The position numbers and the translations under genes were made by a program. Below are positions 38,759-49,481 of a DNA stretch of 64,000 nt, in pieces (position 1 is the first letter of the stretch; the number at the start of each line of letters is the position of its first letter). The notes under the pieces were generated by a model. It ran no database searches. It was not told the DNA's origin and worked only from the letters and a program-made list of their open reading frames with translations. This stretch comes from Acidovorax sp. YS12 (lineage in GTDB: Bacteria > Pseudomonadota > Gammaproteobacteria > Burkholderiales > Burkholderiaceae_C), in NCBI GenBank assembly GCA_021496925.1, contig CP053915.1:4367501-4431500 (forward strand), in the 5' to 3' direction.

Positions 38759-39049
38759 GTGGACAACCACGTTGCCTTGACCGCCTGTATCGCCGAGGCC
38801 CAGCCTTTGCGCTACACCCCCGCCGGGTTGCCCGCGCTGGATCTGCGGCTCGAACACGGGTCGCGCCAGATGGACGCAGGGCAGGCGCGGGACGTCAAGC
38901 TGGCGATCAAGGCACTGGCCTTCGGCACGCTGGCTGAGCGGCTGGCGCGCCAGAACCTCGGCAGCCGCTTTCGCTTCCAGGGCTTTCTGGCCATGTCGCG
39001 CAACGGCAAGTCGGTGGTGTTCCACATCCAGGATATTCAACAAGATTAA
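38759..39049 (+). CDS. priB: primosomal replication protein N (PriB)
   Basis: The 96-residue OB-fold protein binds single-stranded DNA and helps PriA load the replicative helicase at stalled forks. It starts at a GTG with GGGGAGA ahead of it. The pattern (ALTACIAEAQPLRYTPAGLP, FRFQGFLAMSRNGKSVVFHI) and the position between rpsF and rpsR fit PriB. Confidence 0.9.
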   Translation: MDNHVALTACIAEAQPLRYTPAGLPALDLRLEHGSRQMDAGQARDVKLAIKALAFGTLAERLARQNLGSRFRFQGFLAMSRNGKSVVFHIQDIQQD

Positions 39050-39067
39050 TTTTCAAGAGGCTCGAAA

Positions 39068-39349
39068 ATGGCCACGTTCAAGAAATTCAACAAGGACAAG
39101 CGTCCGAAGCGCAACACCCAGTCGCTGCTGTTCAAGCGCAAGCGCTTCTGCCGCTTCACCGTCGCCGGCGTCGAAGAGATCGACTACAAGGATGTCGACA
39201 CCCTGCGCGACTTCATCGCCGAAAACGGCAAGATCATCCCCGCACGCCTGACCGGCACGCGCGCCATCTACCAGCGCCAGCTGAACACGTCGATCAAGCG
39301 CGCGCGTTTCTTGGCCATGCTGCCCTACAGCGACCAGCACAAGATCTAA
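39068..39349 (+). CDS. rpsR: 30S ribosomal protein S18
   Basis: The 93-residue basic protein has the S18 core [35 protein letters not shown] and [19 protein letters not shown]. It pairs with S6 on the ribosome. An AAGAGGCTCG stretch precedes the start. Confidence 0.98.
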   Translation: MATFKKFNKDKRPKRNTQSLLFKRKRFCRFTVAGVEEIDYKDVDTLRDFIAENGKIIPARLTGTRAIYQRQLNTSIKRARFLAMLPYSDQHKI

Positions 39350-39361
39350 GGAGCACGAACC

Positions 39362-39811
39362 ATGCAAATCATTCTGCTCGACAAGGTCGTGAACCTCGGC
39401 AACCTGGGCGAGATCGTCAAGGTCAAGGACGGCTACGCCCGCAACTTCCTGATCCCCACGGGCCGCGCCCGCCGCGCCACGGCTGCCGCCAAGGCCGAGT
39501 TCGAGGCCAAGCGCGCCGAACTCGAAAAGGCCGCCGCCGAGAAGCTGACTGCCGCCCAGGCCCAGGGCGAGAAGCTGGCTGGCACCACCGTCAAGCTGAC
39601 CCAAAAGGCCGGCGTGGACGGCCGCCTGTTCGGTTCGGTCACCAACCACGACATCTGCGAAGAGATCAACAAGCTGGGCTTCCAGCTGGTCAAGTCGCAA
39701 ATCCGTATGCCCGGCCTGATCAAGACCGTGGGCGACAACACCATCAGCGTGGCTCTGCACACCGACGTGGTGGTCGAAGTGACCGTTGCGGTCTACGGCG
39801 AAACCGCCTGA
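39362..39811 (+). CDS. rplI: 50S ribosomal protein L9
   Basis: The 149-residue protein shows the L9 N-terminal signature [19 protein letters not shown] and GYARNFLIP, a long central helix rich in Ala, Glu and Lys, and the C-terminal RNA-binding domain. AAGGAG lies ahead of the ATG. It is the last ribosomal gene of the operon and is followed by a terminator. Confidence 0.98.
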   Translation: MQIILLDKVVNLGNLGEIVKVKDGYARNFLIPTGRARRATAAAKAEFEAKRAELEKAAAEKLTAAQAQGEKLAGTTVKLTQKAGVDGRLFGSVTNHDICEEINKLGFQLVKSQIRMPGLIKTVGDNTISVALHTDVVVEVTVAVYGETA

Positions 39812-39836
39812 GCGACGGGTTCCCCGCTTGCCCTGC

Positions 39837-39860
39837 AAAAGCCGCCTCCGGGCGGCTTTT
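39837..39860 (+). terminator. intrinsic terminator after rplI
   Basis: AAAAGCCGCC, a TCCG loop and GGCGGCTTTT, about 26 bases past the rplI stop. It is symmetrical and could act on both strands. Confidence 0.88.
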
Positions 39861-39920
39861 GTGTTTTCTGCCCGTCGTCCGTGCGGCTAGTACGATGGCG
39901 GGCTTGCCCCGAGGATTTCG

Positions 39921-41333
39921 ATGTCTGCCGTGATGCCCCCGCTCGATGATGACTTTGCGCCCCCGCTGCTGGACCGCGAGGTGGCGCAGCTGCGCGTGCC
40001 GCCGCACTCGATGGAGTCCGAGTCCAGCGTGCTCGGCGGCCTGCTGCTCGACAACAACGCCTGGGACCGCGTGGGCGACCTGCTCACCGACAGCGACTTC
40101 TACCGCCACGAGCACCAGCTGATCTACGCGGCCATCGGCGCGCTGGTCAATGCCAGCAAGCCCGCCGACGTGATCACCGTCTACGAGCAGTTGCAGGGCC
40201 TGGGCAAGGCCGAGGAGGTGGGCGGGCTGCTGTACCTGAACCAGCTCGCGCAGTACGTGCCCAGCGCCACCAACATCCGGCGCTACGCCGAGATCGTGCG
40301 CGAGCGCGCCATCCTGCGCAAGCTCGTGACGGCCAGCGACGAGATCGCCACCAACGCCTTCAACCCGCAGGGCCGCACGGTGGAGCGCATTCTCGACGAA
40401 GCCGAGGCCAAGATCTTCGCCATCGGCGAGGAGGGATCGCGCACCAAGCAGGGCTTCCAGTCGCTCGACACCCTGGTCATCGACCTGCTCGACCGCGTGC
40501 AGGAAATGGCCGACAATCCCGTGGACGTGACCGGCGTGCCCACCGGCTTCATGGACCTGGACCGCATGACCAGCGGCCTGCAGGCGGGCGACCTGGTGGT
40601 GCTGGCGGCGCGCCCTTCCATGGGCAAGACCTCGTTCGCCGTGAACATCGCCGAGCACGTGGCGCTCAACGAAGGGCTGCCCGTGGCCATCTTCTCGATG
40701 GAAATGGGCGCGGCGCAGCTGGCGGTGCGTATCGTCGGCTCCATCGGCCGCGTGAACCAGGGCAACCTGCGCACCGGCAAGCTCTCGGACGAGGAATGGC
40801 CGCGCCTCACCGAGGCCATCGAGCGCCTGCGCACCGTCAGCCTGCACATCGACGAAACCCCGGGACTGACCCCGACCGAGCTGCGCGCCAACGCGCGGCG
40901 CCTGGCGCGCCAGTGCGGCAAGCTGGGCCTGATCGTGGTCGACTACCTGCAGCTCATGAGCGGCTCGGGCTCCAGCAGTTCCGACAACCGCGCCACCGAA
41001 CTCGGCGAGATCTCGCGCGGCCTGAAGATGCTGGCCAAGGAACTGCAGTGCCCGGTGATCGCGCTGTCGCAGCTCAACCGCTCGGTCGAGCAGCGCACCG
41101 ACAAGCGCCCGATGATGAGCGACCTGCGCGAGTCGGGCGCCATCGAGCAGGATGCGGACATCATCATGTTCATCTACCGCGACGACTACTACAACAAGGA
41201 CTCGAACGAGCCCAACATCGCCGAGGTCATCATCGGCAAGCAGCGTAACGGCCCCACGGGCACCGTGAAGCTGTTCTTCCAGAAGAACCAGACACGCTTC
41301 GAGAACCTGGCGATGGGGGGCGATGATTATTGA
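39921..41333 (+). CDS. dnaB: replicative DNA helicase DnaB
   Basis: The 470-residue hexameric helicase has the N-terminal DnaG-interacting domain (PPHSMESESSVLGGLLLDNNAW), Walker A ARPSMGKTSFA and Walker B LIVVDYLQLMSGS, then ISRGLKMLAKELQCPVIALSQLNR and the arginine-finger region. No intein is present. It follows the ribosomal operon in the common priB-linked cluster and probably has its own promoter after the terminator. Confidence 0.97.
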   Translation: MSAVMPPLDDDFAPPLLDREVAQLRVPPHSMESESSVLGGLLLDNNAWDRVGDLLTDSDFYRHEHQLIYAAIGALVNASKPADVITVYEQLQGLGKAEEVGGLLYLNQLAQYVPSATNIRRYAEIVRERAILRKLVTASDEIATNAFNPQGRTVERILDEAEAKIFAIGEEGSRTKQGFQSLDTLVIDLLDRVQEMADNPVDVTGVPTGFMDLDRMTSGLQAGDLVVLAARPSMGKTSFAVNIAEHVALNEGLPVAIFSMEMGAAQLAVRIVGSIGRVNQGNLRTGKLSDEEWPRLTEAIERLRTVSLHIDETPGLTPTELRANARRLARQCGKLGLIVVDYLQLMSGSGSSSSDNRATELGEISRGLKMLAKELQCPVIALSQLNRSVEQRTDKRPMMSDLRESGAIEQDADIIMFIYRDDYYNKDSNEPNIAEVIIGKQRNGPTGTVKLFFQKNQTRFENLAMGGDDY

Positions 41334-41388
41334 CAAAATCGGCCTCCAGCCCTTGCTGGGCAAGCGCTGGCAGCTCTTTTTTTGATAG
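41334..41388 (+). repeat. palindromic repeat copy after dnaB
   Basis: ACAAAATCGGCCTCCAGCCC then TTGCTGGGCAAGCGCTGGCA and GCTCTTTTTTTGATAG, one of the most complete forward copies. It starts immediately after the dnaB stop and ends in a T run, so it may double as a terminator. Confidence 0.85.
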
Positions 41389-41400
41389 TCTCGGAAATCC

Positions 41401-41979
41401 ATGCCGCTCCAGGACACCATATCGACGCAACCTGCCGCGCCGCGCCTCGCGGGCCTCGGTCCCGTGGCCGATGCGCGCACCGTGGTGCTGGTGCTGGGCA
41501 GCTTTCCCGGCGTGGCCTCGCTGCGCGCGCAGCAGTACTACGCGCACCCGCACAACCATTTCTGGCCCGTGCTGCAGGCGCTGTGGCCGCAGCACCCGCT
41601 GCCCGGGCGCGACGACTACGCCGCGCGCTGCGCGTGGCTGCTGGCGCGCGGCCTGGGCCTGTGGGACGTGTACGCCGCCTGCGAGCGCGAGGGCAGCCTG
41701 GACGCGCGCATCCGCAACGCCGCGCTCAACGACTTCGCCGCGCTGCGCGCGCGCTGTCCGCGCCTGGCCGCCATCGCCCACAATGGCGGCGAAAGCTTCC
41801 GGCACGCCAAGGCGGTGCGCGCGGTACTGGGCGACGGCCTGCCGTCGCTGCGCCTGCCATCGACCAGCCCGGCCAACGCCTCCTGGCGCTTCGAGCGCAA
41901 ACGCAACGCCTGGGCCGAGGCCCTGGCCCCTTTTGGATTGGTAGACACCATTGGCCCGCAAGAAAACCGCCGCGGCTGA
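41401..41979 (+). CDS. DNA-deoxyinosine (hypoxanthine) glycosylase, uracil-DNA glycosylase superfamily
   Basis: The 192-residue protein has the motif LGSFPGVASLRAQQYYAHPHNHFWP and the C-terminal LPSTSPANASW, as in the family 6 (HDG) branch of uracil-DNA glycosylases. That branch removes hypoxanthine produced by adenine deamination. ATG 41401 directly follows a repeat copy. The 3' end overlaps the next gene by 29 bases. Confidence 0.85.
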   Translation: MPLQDTISTQPAAPRLAGLGPVADARTVVLVLGSFPGVASLRAQQYYAHPHNHFWPVLQALWPQHPLPGRDDYAARCAWLLARGLGLWDVYAACEREGSLDARIRNAALNDFAALRARCPRLAAIAHNGGESFRHAKAVRAVLGDGLPSLRLPSTSPANASWRFERKRNAWAEALAPFGLVDTIGPQENRRG

Positions 41980-42715
41980 CCTGCCCGAGGTCAGCGTCTC
42001 CGAGTACGGCAACGTACGCAATCTGCACCTGGGCACGCCGTGGATCCAGGGCTCGATGCGCCTGGACGACCCGTTCGCCATCGAGCTCGAATACGTGCAG
42101 CGCATGATGGCCTGGCTGCTGTTCGTCGAGCCCGCCAGCGTCGCCAAGCGCCACGCCATGCAGCTCGGCCTGGGCGCGGGCGCCATCACCAAGTTCTGCC
42201 GCAAGAAGCTGCGCATGTGCTGCACCGTGGTCGAGCTGAACCCGCGCGTCGAGGCCGTGTGCCGCGCCTGGTTCAAGCTGCCGCCCGACGGCCCGCTGCA
42301 GCGCGTGGTGCTGGCCGACGCGGCCGAGGAAATCCAGAAACCCGAATGGCTCGGCACGGTGGATGCGCTGGCCGTCGATCTGTACGACCACGAGGCCGCC
42401 GCGCCGGTGCTCGACAGCGCGGAGTTCTACGCCGATTGCCGCGCGCTGCTGGCCGAGGACGGCTGCATGACGGTCAACCTCTTCGGCCGCGCCGCCAGCT
42501 ACGAGCGCAGCCTGGCCAGCATGGCGCAGGCCTTTGGCGAAGAGGCGCTGTGGGCCTTCAAGCCCACGCGCGAGGGCAACACGGTGGTGCTGGCACAGCG
42601 CCAGCCCACGCGGCCCAAACCGGCCGAGCTGCGCGCGCGCGCCGAGGCGGTGCAGGCGCGCTGGGAACTGCCGGCCACCAAGTGGCTGCGCGTGTTCAAG
42701 CCCGTGGCGCGATAG
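41951..42715 (+). CDS. spermidine synthase-like protein
   Basis: The 254-residue protein has a Rossmann methyltransferase/aminopropyltransferase fold (AMQLGLGAGAITKFCRKKL, VVELNPRVEAVCRAWF, DALAVDLYDHEA). It is a distant spermidine-synthase homologue whose substrate is unknown. The only start that includes the full conserved N-terminus is TTG 41951, inside the glycosylase gene, so translation is probably coupled to it. Confidence 0.75.
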   Translation: MARKKTAAADLPEVSVSEYGNVRNLHLGTPWIQGSMRLDDPFAIELEYVQRMMAWLLFVEPASVAKRHAMQLGLGAGAITKFCRKKLRMCCTVVELNPRVEAVCRAWFKLPPDGPLQRVVLADAAEEIQKPEWLGTVDALAVDLYDHEAAAPVLDSAEFYADCRALLAEDGCMTVNLFGRAASYERSLASMAQAFGEEALWAFKPTREGNTVVLAQRQPTRPKPAELRARAEAVQARWELPATKWLRVFKPVAR

Positions 42716-42743
42716 CGGCGGGATAGAAACAGGAGGACGTCCC

Positions 42744-44534
<1,791 letters not shown>

Positions 44535-44678
44535 GACACCCCCTGAGTCGCCTTCGGCGCCTTCCCCCTCTCTCTACGCGCTGCGCGCTGCGCGCTCCGG
44601 GAGGGGGAGCGCTAGCTCAGCGGCCTGGCAAAGCCAGCTCCGCGGCTGCCTGGCGTGGGCCGCGCCGGTTTCATGGGT
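44535..44678 (+). repeat. post-stop element, copy A (about 140 bases)
   Basis: It begins at the stop codon of the GspE-type gene: GACACCCCCTGAGTCGCC, then CCCCCTCTCTCTACGCGC, CTCCGGGAGGGGGAGCGC, TAGCTCAGCGGCCTGGCA and CGCGCCGGTTTCATGGG. The CCCCCTC and GAGGGGG blocks can pair. A nearly identical copy lies at 48117. Confidence 0.85.
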
Positions 44679-44690
44679 GGGGGCGATTTT

Positions 44691-44757
44691 TAGAAAAATA
44701 AGCCTCCAGCCCTTTGCTGGAAAGCGCTAGCAGCTATCAAAACAAGAGCTTTTTTGC
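44691..44757 (+). repeat. palindromic repeat copy before tctB
   Basis: AGAAAAATAAGCCTCCAGCC then CTTTGCTGGAAAGCGCTAGC and AGCTATCAAAACAAGAGC with a T run. It is a forward copy directly after the post-stop element. Confidence 0.82.
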
Positions 44758-44790
44758 CGCAGCCCCGCGCTGCACCGGGAGGAGTGGATC

Positions 44791-45279
44791 GTGAGAGTCA
44801 AGAACCAGAAGGATTTCCTGGCCGGCCTGCTGTTCATGGCCGTGGGCCTGGCTTTTGCCTGGGGCGCCACGCGCTACCCCATAGGACGCGGTGCGCACAT
44901 GGGGCCGGGCTACTTTCCGCTGGTGCTGGGGGGGCTGCTGGCGTTCATCGGCGCCTTGGTGGTCTTCAAGGCGGCGGTGATCCAGACCGAGGGCGGCAAC
45001 AAGGTCGGCCCCTGGGCCTGGCGGCCGCTCCTGTGCATCCTGGGCGCCAACTTCGCGTTCGGCATTCTGCTGGCGGGCCTGCCCGGCCTGGGCATTCCCT
45101 CGCTGGGGCTGGTGGCGGCCATCTATGCGCTCACGTTCATCGCCAGCCTGGCCAGCGGGCCGCTGCGCTTCAAGGAAGTGTTCGTCCTGGCCAGCGTGCT
45201 GGCCGCGGGCAGCAGCCTGGCCTTCGTCGAGCTGCTGCAGCTGCAGCTGCCGCTGTGGCCGGCTTTCGTGGCGGGGTGA
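44791..45279 (+). CDS. tctB: tripartite tricarboxylate transporter small membrane subunit TctB
   Basis: The 162-residue protein has four hydrophobic helices and the TctB pattern (FLAGLLFMAVGLAFAWGATRYPIG, MGPGYFPLVLGGLLAFIGALV). With TctA it forms the membrane part of a carboxylate uptake system served by Bug-type binding proteins. It starts at GTG 44791 with a good GGGAGGAG site. TctA follows after three bases. Confidence 0.9.
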   Translation: MRVKNQKDFLAGLLFMAVGLAFAWGATRYPIGRGAHMGPGYFPLVLGGLLAFIGALVVFKAAVIQTEGGNKVGPWAWRPLLCILGANFAFGILLAGLPGLGIPSLGLVAAIYALTFIASLASGPLRFKEVFVLASVLAAGSSLAFVELLQLQLPLWPAFVAG

Positions 45280-45282
45280 GGC

Positions 45283-46794
45283 ATGGACTGGCTGCAACAT
45301 CTGGCCACCGGATTCGGCGTCGCCTTCACGGCGCAGAACCTGCTGTACTGCTTCATCGGCTGCCTGCTGGGCACCTTGATCGGGGTGCTGCCGGGCATCG
45401 GCCCCGTGGCCACCATCGCCATGCTGCTGCCCGCCACCTACGCGCTGCCGCCGGTGGCGGCGCTCATCATGCTGGCGGGCATCTACTACGGCGCGCAGTA
45501 TGGCGGCTCGACCACGGCCATCCTGGTCAACCTGCCGGGCGAGTCGTCGTCGGTGGTGACGGTGATCGATGGCTACCAGATGGCGCGCGCCGGCCGCGCC
45601 GGGCCGGCGCTGGCGGCGGCGGGCATCGGCTCGTTCTTCGCCGGCTGCGCGGGCACGCTGATCCTGGCGGCCTTCGCGCCGCCGCTGGCCGAGATGGCCG
45701 TCCACTTCGGCCCGGCGGAGTATTTCTCGCTCATGGTGCTGGGCCTGATCGGCGCGGTGGTGCTGGCCTCGGGCTCGCTGCTCAAGGCGGTGGGCATGAT
45801 CGTGCTGGGCCTGCTGCTGGGCGTGGTGGGCACGGACGTGAACTCCGGCACGGTGCGCTTCGCCTTCGACGTGCCGGAGCTGATCGACGGCATCGGCTTC
45901 GTGGCCATCGCCATGGGCGTGTTCGGCTATGGCGAGATCATCGCCAACCTGTCCCGGCCCGAGGAGGAGCGGGAGGTGTTTTCCGCCAAGGTGCAGGGGC
46001 TCATGCCGACGCGCGAGGACTTCCGGCGCATGACGCCCGCCATCCTGCGCGGCACGGCGCTGGGCTCGGTGCTGGGGGTGCTGCCCGGCGGCGGCGCGCT
46101 GCTGGCGGCGTTCGCGGCCTACACGGTGGAGAAGAAAACCCGCCTGCACCCCGGCGAGGTGCCGTTCGGCAAGGGCAACATCCGCGGCGTGGCGTCGCCC
46201 GAATCGGCCAACAACGCGGGCTCGCAGACCTCCTTCATCCCGCTGCTGACGCTGGGCATCCCGCCCAACGCCGTGATGGCGCTGATGGTCGGGGCCATGA
46301 CCATCCACGACATCCAGCCCGGCCCGCAGGTGCTGACCCACAACCCCGAGCTGTTCTGGGGCCTCGTGGCCTCGATGTGGATCGGCAACCTGATGCTGGT
46401 GGTCCTGAACCTGCCGCTGATCGGCATCTGGATCAAGCTGCTCTCGGTGCCCTACCGCTGGCTGTTCCCGTCCATCGTGCTGTTCTGCGCCATCGGCGTC
46501 TACACCACGAACAACAACAGCTTCGACGTGTGGATGGTGGGCGCCTTCGGCCTGGCCGGCTATGTGTTCCACAAGCTGGGCATGGAGCCCGCGCCGCTGC
46601 TGCTGGGCTTCATCCTGGGGCCGATGATGGAAGAGTACCTGCGCCGCGCGCTGCTGCTGTCGCGCGGCGACTGGAGCGTGTTCGTCACGCGCCCGCTGTC
46701 GGCGGGGCTGCTGGCGGCCGCCGCGCTGCTGCTGGTGCTCGTGCTGCTGCCGGCGGTCAAGCAAACGCGCCAGGACGCCTTCACCGAGGATTAG
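45283..46794 (+). CDS. tctA: tripartite tricarboxylate transporter large permease TctA
   Basis: The 503-residue permease has the TctA signature GVLPGIGPVATIAMLLPATYALPP, YYGAQYGGSTTAILVNLPGESSSVVT and the repeat half VLGVLPGGGALLAAFAAYTVEKK with SPESANNAGSQTSFIPLLTLGIP. About twelve helices are seen. It is operonic with tctB. No tctC-type gene adjoins it; the nearest Bug protein is about 13 kb to the left. Confidence 0.94.
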   Translation: MDWLQHLATGFGVAFTAQNLLYCFIGCLLGTLIGVLPGIGPVATIAMLLPATYALPPVAALIMLAGIYYGAQYGGSTTAILVNLPGESSSVVTVIDGYQMARAGRAGPALAAAGIGSFFAGCAGTLILAAFAPPLAEMAVHFGPAEYFSLMVLGLIGAVVLASGSLLKAVGMIVLGLLLGVVGTDVNSGTVRFAFDVPELIDGIGFVAIAMGVFGYGEIIANLSRPEEEREVFSAKVQGLMPTREDFRRMTPAILRGTALGSVLGVLPGGGALLAAFAAYTVEKKTRLHPGEVPFGKGNIRGVASPESANNAGSQTSFIPLLTLGIPPNAVMALMVGAMTIHDIQPGPQVLTHNPELFWGLVASMWIGNLMLVVLNLPLIGIWIKLLSVPYRWLFPSIVLFCAIGVYTTNNNSFDVWMVGAFGLAGYVFHKLGMEPAPLLLGFILGPMMEEYLRRALLLSRGDWSVFVTRPLSAGLLAAAALLLVLVLLPAVKQTRQDAFTED

Positions 46795-46815
46795 CCCCAC
46801 ATACCCGCCCCGACC

Positions 46816-48114
46816 ATGCACCACACTCCCCTTCCCGCACTGCACCCGCAACGCGCGCTGCTGCACAACGAGATCCATGCCCGCCCGCCCGAGGCTCTGG
46901 CGGCGCCGATGGCGATCACGCACGTCGTCATGTGGGCCGACGCCGCGCAGCGCGAGGCCAGCCGGGCCCACCTGGCGGCCCTGCTGCGCGACCACCACCA
47001 GCCGCTGCCGGGCGAGCACAACACCCACCTGCGCGTGGATCTCGGCGCATTCCGGCTGCGCTGGGAGCTGCACACCGAGTTCGTCAGCTGGACGTTCATG
47101 GCGCCCCTGGCGGCCGATGGCTTTGCCGAGCGTGAGCCTGCGGGCGCGAGCGAGAGCGTGCCCCGCGGGTGGCTGGCGCAGTTGCCCGGCCAGTGCCTGT
47201 GCAGCCTGCACCTGTGGGTGCTGCCCACGCAGGGCTTTGGCAACGCCTCGCTCGTGCCCCAGGTGCTGCGCGAGGACACCCTGGTGGCCTCCACCGTGGC
47301 CGACGGCCATGGCGAGGTGTTCACCGACTTTGCCATCCATGCCGACGGCAGCTCGCGCATGGTGCTGCTCGCGGGCGGCATGACGCCGCGCCGCCTGGGG
47401 CGGCTGGTGCAGCGGCTGCTGGAGATCGAGACCTACCGCATGGCCGCGCTGCTGGGCCTGCCGGCGGCGCGCGACGCCGCGGCGGTGCTGGCCAGCGCCG
47501 AGCGCGAGCTGGCGGCGCTGGCAGAGGCCATCCGCAGCGCCGACCGCGACGCCGAGCCGGCGCTGCTGGACCGGCTCACGCGCCTGGCCGGGCAGGTGGA
47601 GAGCCAGCACGCCGCCACGCACTCGCGCTTTTCCGCCAGCAATGCCTACTTCGAGCTGGTGGACCGGCGCATCCGCGACATCGCCGAGTCGCGCCTGGCG
47701 GGCATGCAGACCATCGGCGAGTTCATGGACCGGCGCCTGACACCCGCGCGCAATACCTGCGAATGGGTGGCGCGGCGCCAGGACGGGCTGTCGCAGCGCG
47801 TCTCGCGCATCAGCAGCCTGCTGCGCACGCGCGTGGAGATCGAGCAGCAGCAGAGCAGCCAGGCGCTGCTGGGCGCCATGAACCAGCGCCAGGACCTGCA
47901 GCTCAAGCTGCAGTCCACGGTGGAGGGGCTGTCCGTGGCCGCCATCACCTACTACATCGTCGGCCTGGTGAGCTACCTGGCCAAGGGCGCGCAGAAGCTG
48001 GGCTGGCCCTGGTCGCCCGAAAGCACGGCGGCGGTGGCCATCCCGCTGGTGGCCGGCAGCGTCTGGTGGTCGCTGCGGCGCTTGCACCAGCGCATGTTCA
48101 AGAACCGCCATTGA
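46816..48114 (+). CDS. DUF3422 family membrane-anchored protein
   Basis: The 432-residue protein matches the DUF3422 family, starting with LLHNEIHARPPEAL and containing FHLWVLP-type and AASTVADGHGEVFTDF-type blocks. It has coiled-coil stretches (residues about 230-360) and two C-terminal hydrophobic helices (AAITYYIVGLVSYLAKGA, AVAIPLVAGSVWWSLRR), so it is probably a cytoplasmic protein tethered to the membrane. Function is unknown. It follows tctA by 21 bases and may be in the same transcript. Confidence 0.82.
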   Translation: MHHTPLPALHPQRALLHNEIHARPPEALAAPMAITHVVMWADAAQREASRAHLAALLRDHHQPLPGEHNTHLRVDLGAFRLRWELHTEFVSWTFMAPLAADGFAEREPAGASESVPRGWLAQLPGQCLCSLHLWVLPTQGFGNASLVPQVLREDTLVASTVADGHGEVFTDFAIHADGSSRMVLLAGGMTPRRLGRLVQRLLEIETYRMAALLGLPAARDAAAVLASAERELAALAEAIRSADRDAEPALLDRLTRLAGQVESQHAATHSRFSASNAYFELVDRRIRDIAESRLAGMQTIGEFMDRRLTPARNTCEWVARRQDGLSQRVSRISSLLRTRVEIEQQQSSQALLGAMNQRQDLQLKLQSTVEGLSVAAITYYIVGLVSYLAKGAQKLGWPWSPESTAAVAIPLVAGSVWWSLRRLHQRMFKNRH

Positions 48115-48116
48115 AA

Positions 48117-48252
48117 TGAAGCACCCCCTGAGTCGCTTCGCGCTTTCCCCCTCTCTCTACGCGCTTCGCGCTCCGGGAGGGGGAGCGCTAGCTCAGCGGC
48201 CTGGCAAAGCCAGCTCCGCGGCTGCCTGGCTTGGGCTGCGCCGGTTTCATGC
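48117..48252 (+). repeat. post-stop element, copy B (about 136 bases)
   Basis: It starts two bases after the DUF3422 gene stop: GAAGCACCCCCTGAGTCGCT, then CCCCCTCTCTCTACGCGC, CTCCGGGAGGGGGAGCGC, TAGCTCAGCGGCCTGGCA and TGCGCCGGTTTCATGCG. It is near-identical to copy A in sequence, orientation and placement. Confidence 0.85.
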
Positions 48253-48264
48253 GTTACGGGCAGG

Positions 48265-48335
48265 GGAATGCGGCCCTCGCAGCAGGGCAGCCCTTGGCTT
48301 GCTGCCCTCGCGTGGGCTGCGCCGGTTTCGTTGCG
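48265..48335 (+). repeat. partial post-stop element, tail copy
   Basis: GGGCAGCCCTTGGCTTGCTG followed by GTGGGCTGCGCCGGTTTCGT repeats the tail of copy B (GGGCTGCGCCGGTTTCAT). It looks like a truncated or tandem remnant. Confidence 0.5.
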
Positions 48336-48383
48336 TCCGATAGCCGTCACAATGCGGGTTCCCTGTCTGTTCCCGGAGGGCCC

Positions 48384-49481
48384 GTGCGCCACCTGTTGCC
48401 GCTGCTGAAGGACGTCCTGCCCGCGTGCCTGCGCCGCTGGGCCAGCGTGGCCCTGCTGGCGTGGTGCGGCGGCGCGCTGGCGCAGGGCGGCGCGGCCCCG
48501 GCGCCGTACAAGCTGCGCGTGGTGGGCGGCCTGGCCGGGGTGAACCAGTACCTGCAGCACGAGGAGCCGTTCTGGACCCAGCAGCTCGCGCGCCTGAGCG
48601 AGGGGCGCTACAGCGCCGACATCGTGCCGTTCGACCGTGCGGGCGTGCCGGGCGCGGAGATGCTGCGCCTGATGCAGCTGGGCGTGCTGCCCTTCGGCAC
48701 GGTGCTGGTGAGCGCGCTGGCGGCGCAGTACCCGCAGTACGCGGCGGCCGACCTTCCCGGCATCGGGACCGATATGGCCGGCATACGCGCCGCCGTGGCG
48801 GCCTTCCGCCCCTACCTGGAAAAAGACCTGCGCCAGCGCCACGGCGTGGAGCTGCTGGCCATCTATGCCTATCCGGCCCAGGTGCTGTTCTGCAAGAAGC
48901 CGCTGGCCCAGCTGACCGACCTGGCCGGGCGGCGCGTGCGCGTGTCGTCCGTGGGGCAGGCCGATTTCGTCGGGGCGCTGGGGGCGCTGCCGGTGCACAC
49001 CGCCTTTGCCCAGCTCATGCACAGCCTGGAGTCGGGCGACACCGAATGCGCCATCACCGGGACGCTGTCGGGCCACACCCTGGGCCTGTACCGGGTGACC
49101 CAATACCTCTACACCCTGCCCGTGACCTGGGGCCTGGCGATCTTTGCGGCCAACCAGACCGCCTGGAATGCACTGCCGCCCGACCTGCGCGCGCTGCTGC
49201 AGCGCGAGCTGCCGCAGCTCGAGCGCACCATCTGGGCTGCCGCCGAGCGCGACACCGCCGACGGCGTGGCCTGCAACAGCGGCGCGCCGCAGTGCGGACT
49301 GCCGCGCAAGGGGCGCATGGTGGCGGTGCAGCCCTCGGCGCAGGACATGCAGAAAAGCCGCGAGATCTTCGAGACCGTGATCCTGCCGCGCTGGCTGCAG
49401 CGCTGCAGCGTGGATTGCGCCGCCGTCTGGAACCAGACCATAGGCCCGGTGCGCAACATGCGCGCGCCCGCAGCGCGATGA
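48384..49481 (+). CDS. TRAP-type (DctP-like) periplasmic solute-binding protein
   Basis: The 365-residue protein starts at GTG 48384 (GGAGGG upstream) with a signal peptide (ASVALLAWCGGALAQ). It has the DctP fold pattern KLRVVGGLAGVNQYLQHEEPFW, PGAEMLRLMQLGVLPFG and GRRVRVSSVGQADFVGALGALPV. No DctQ or DctM membrane genes are nearby. Instead the stop overlaps a GGDEF-EAL gene (ATGA), so it may serve as a periplasmic ligand receptor for that signalling protein. Confidence 0.85.
   Translation: MRHLLPLLKDVLPACLRRWASVALLAWCGGALAQGGAAPAPYKLRVVGGLAGVNQYLQHEEPFWTQQLARLSEGRYSADIVPFDRAGVPGAEMLRLMQLGVLPFGTVLVSALAAQYPQYAAADLPGIGTDMAGIRAAVAAFRPYLEKDLRQRHGVELLAIYAYPAQVLFCKKPLAQLTDLAGRRVRVSSVGQADFVGALGALPVHTAFAQLMHSLESGDTECAITGTLSGHTLGLYRVTQYLYTLPVTWGLAIFAANQTAWNALPPDLRALLQRELPQLERTIWAAAERDTADGVACNSGAPQCGLPRKGRMVAVQPSAQDMQKSREIFETVILPRWLQRCSVDCAAVWNQTIGPVRNMRAPAAR

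Noticed and set aside
44737..48111. Minus-strand open frame of 1124 codons opposite tctB, tctA and the DUF3422 gene
   Set aside because: Gln/His/Arg-rich translation without any domain, opposite three recognisable genes.
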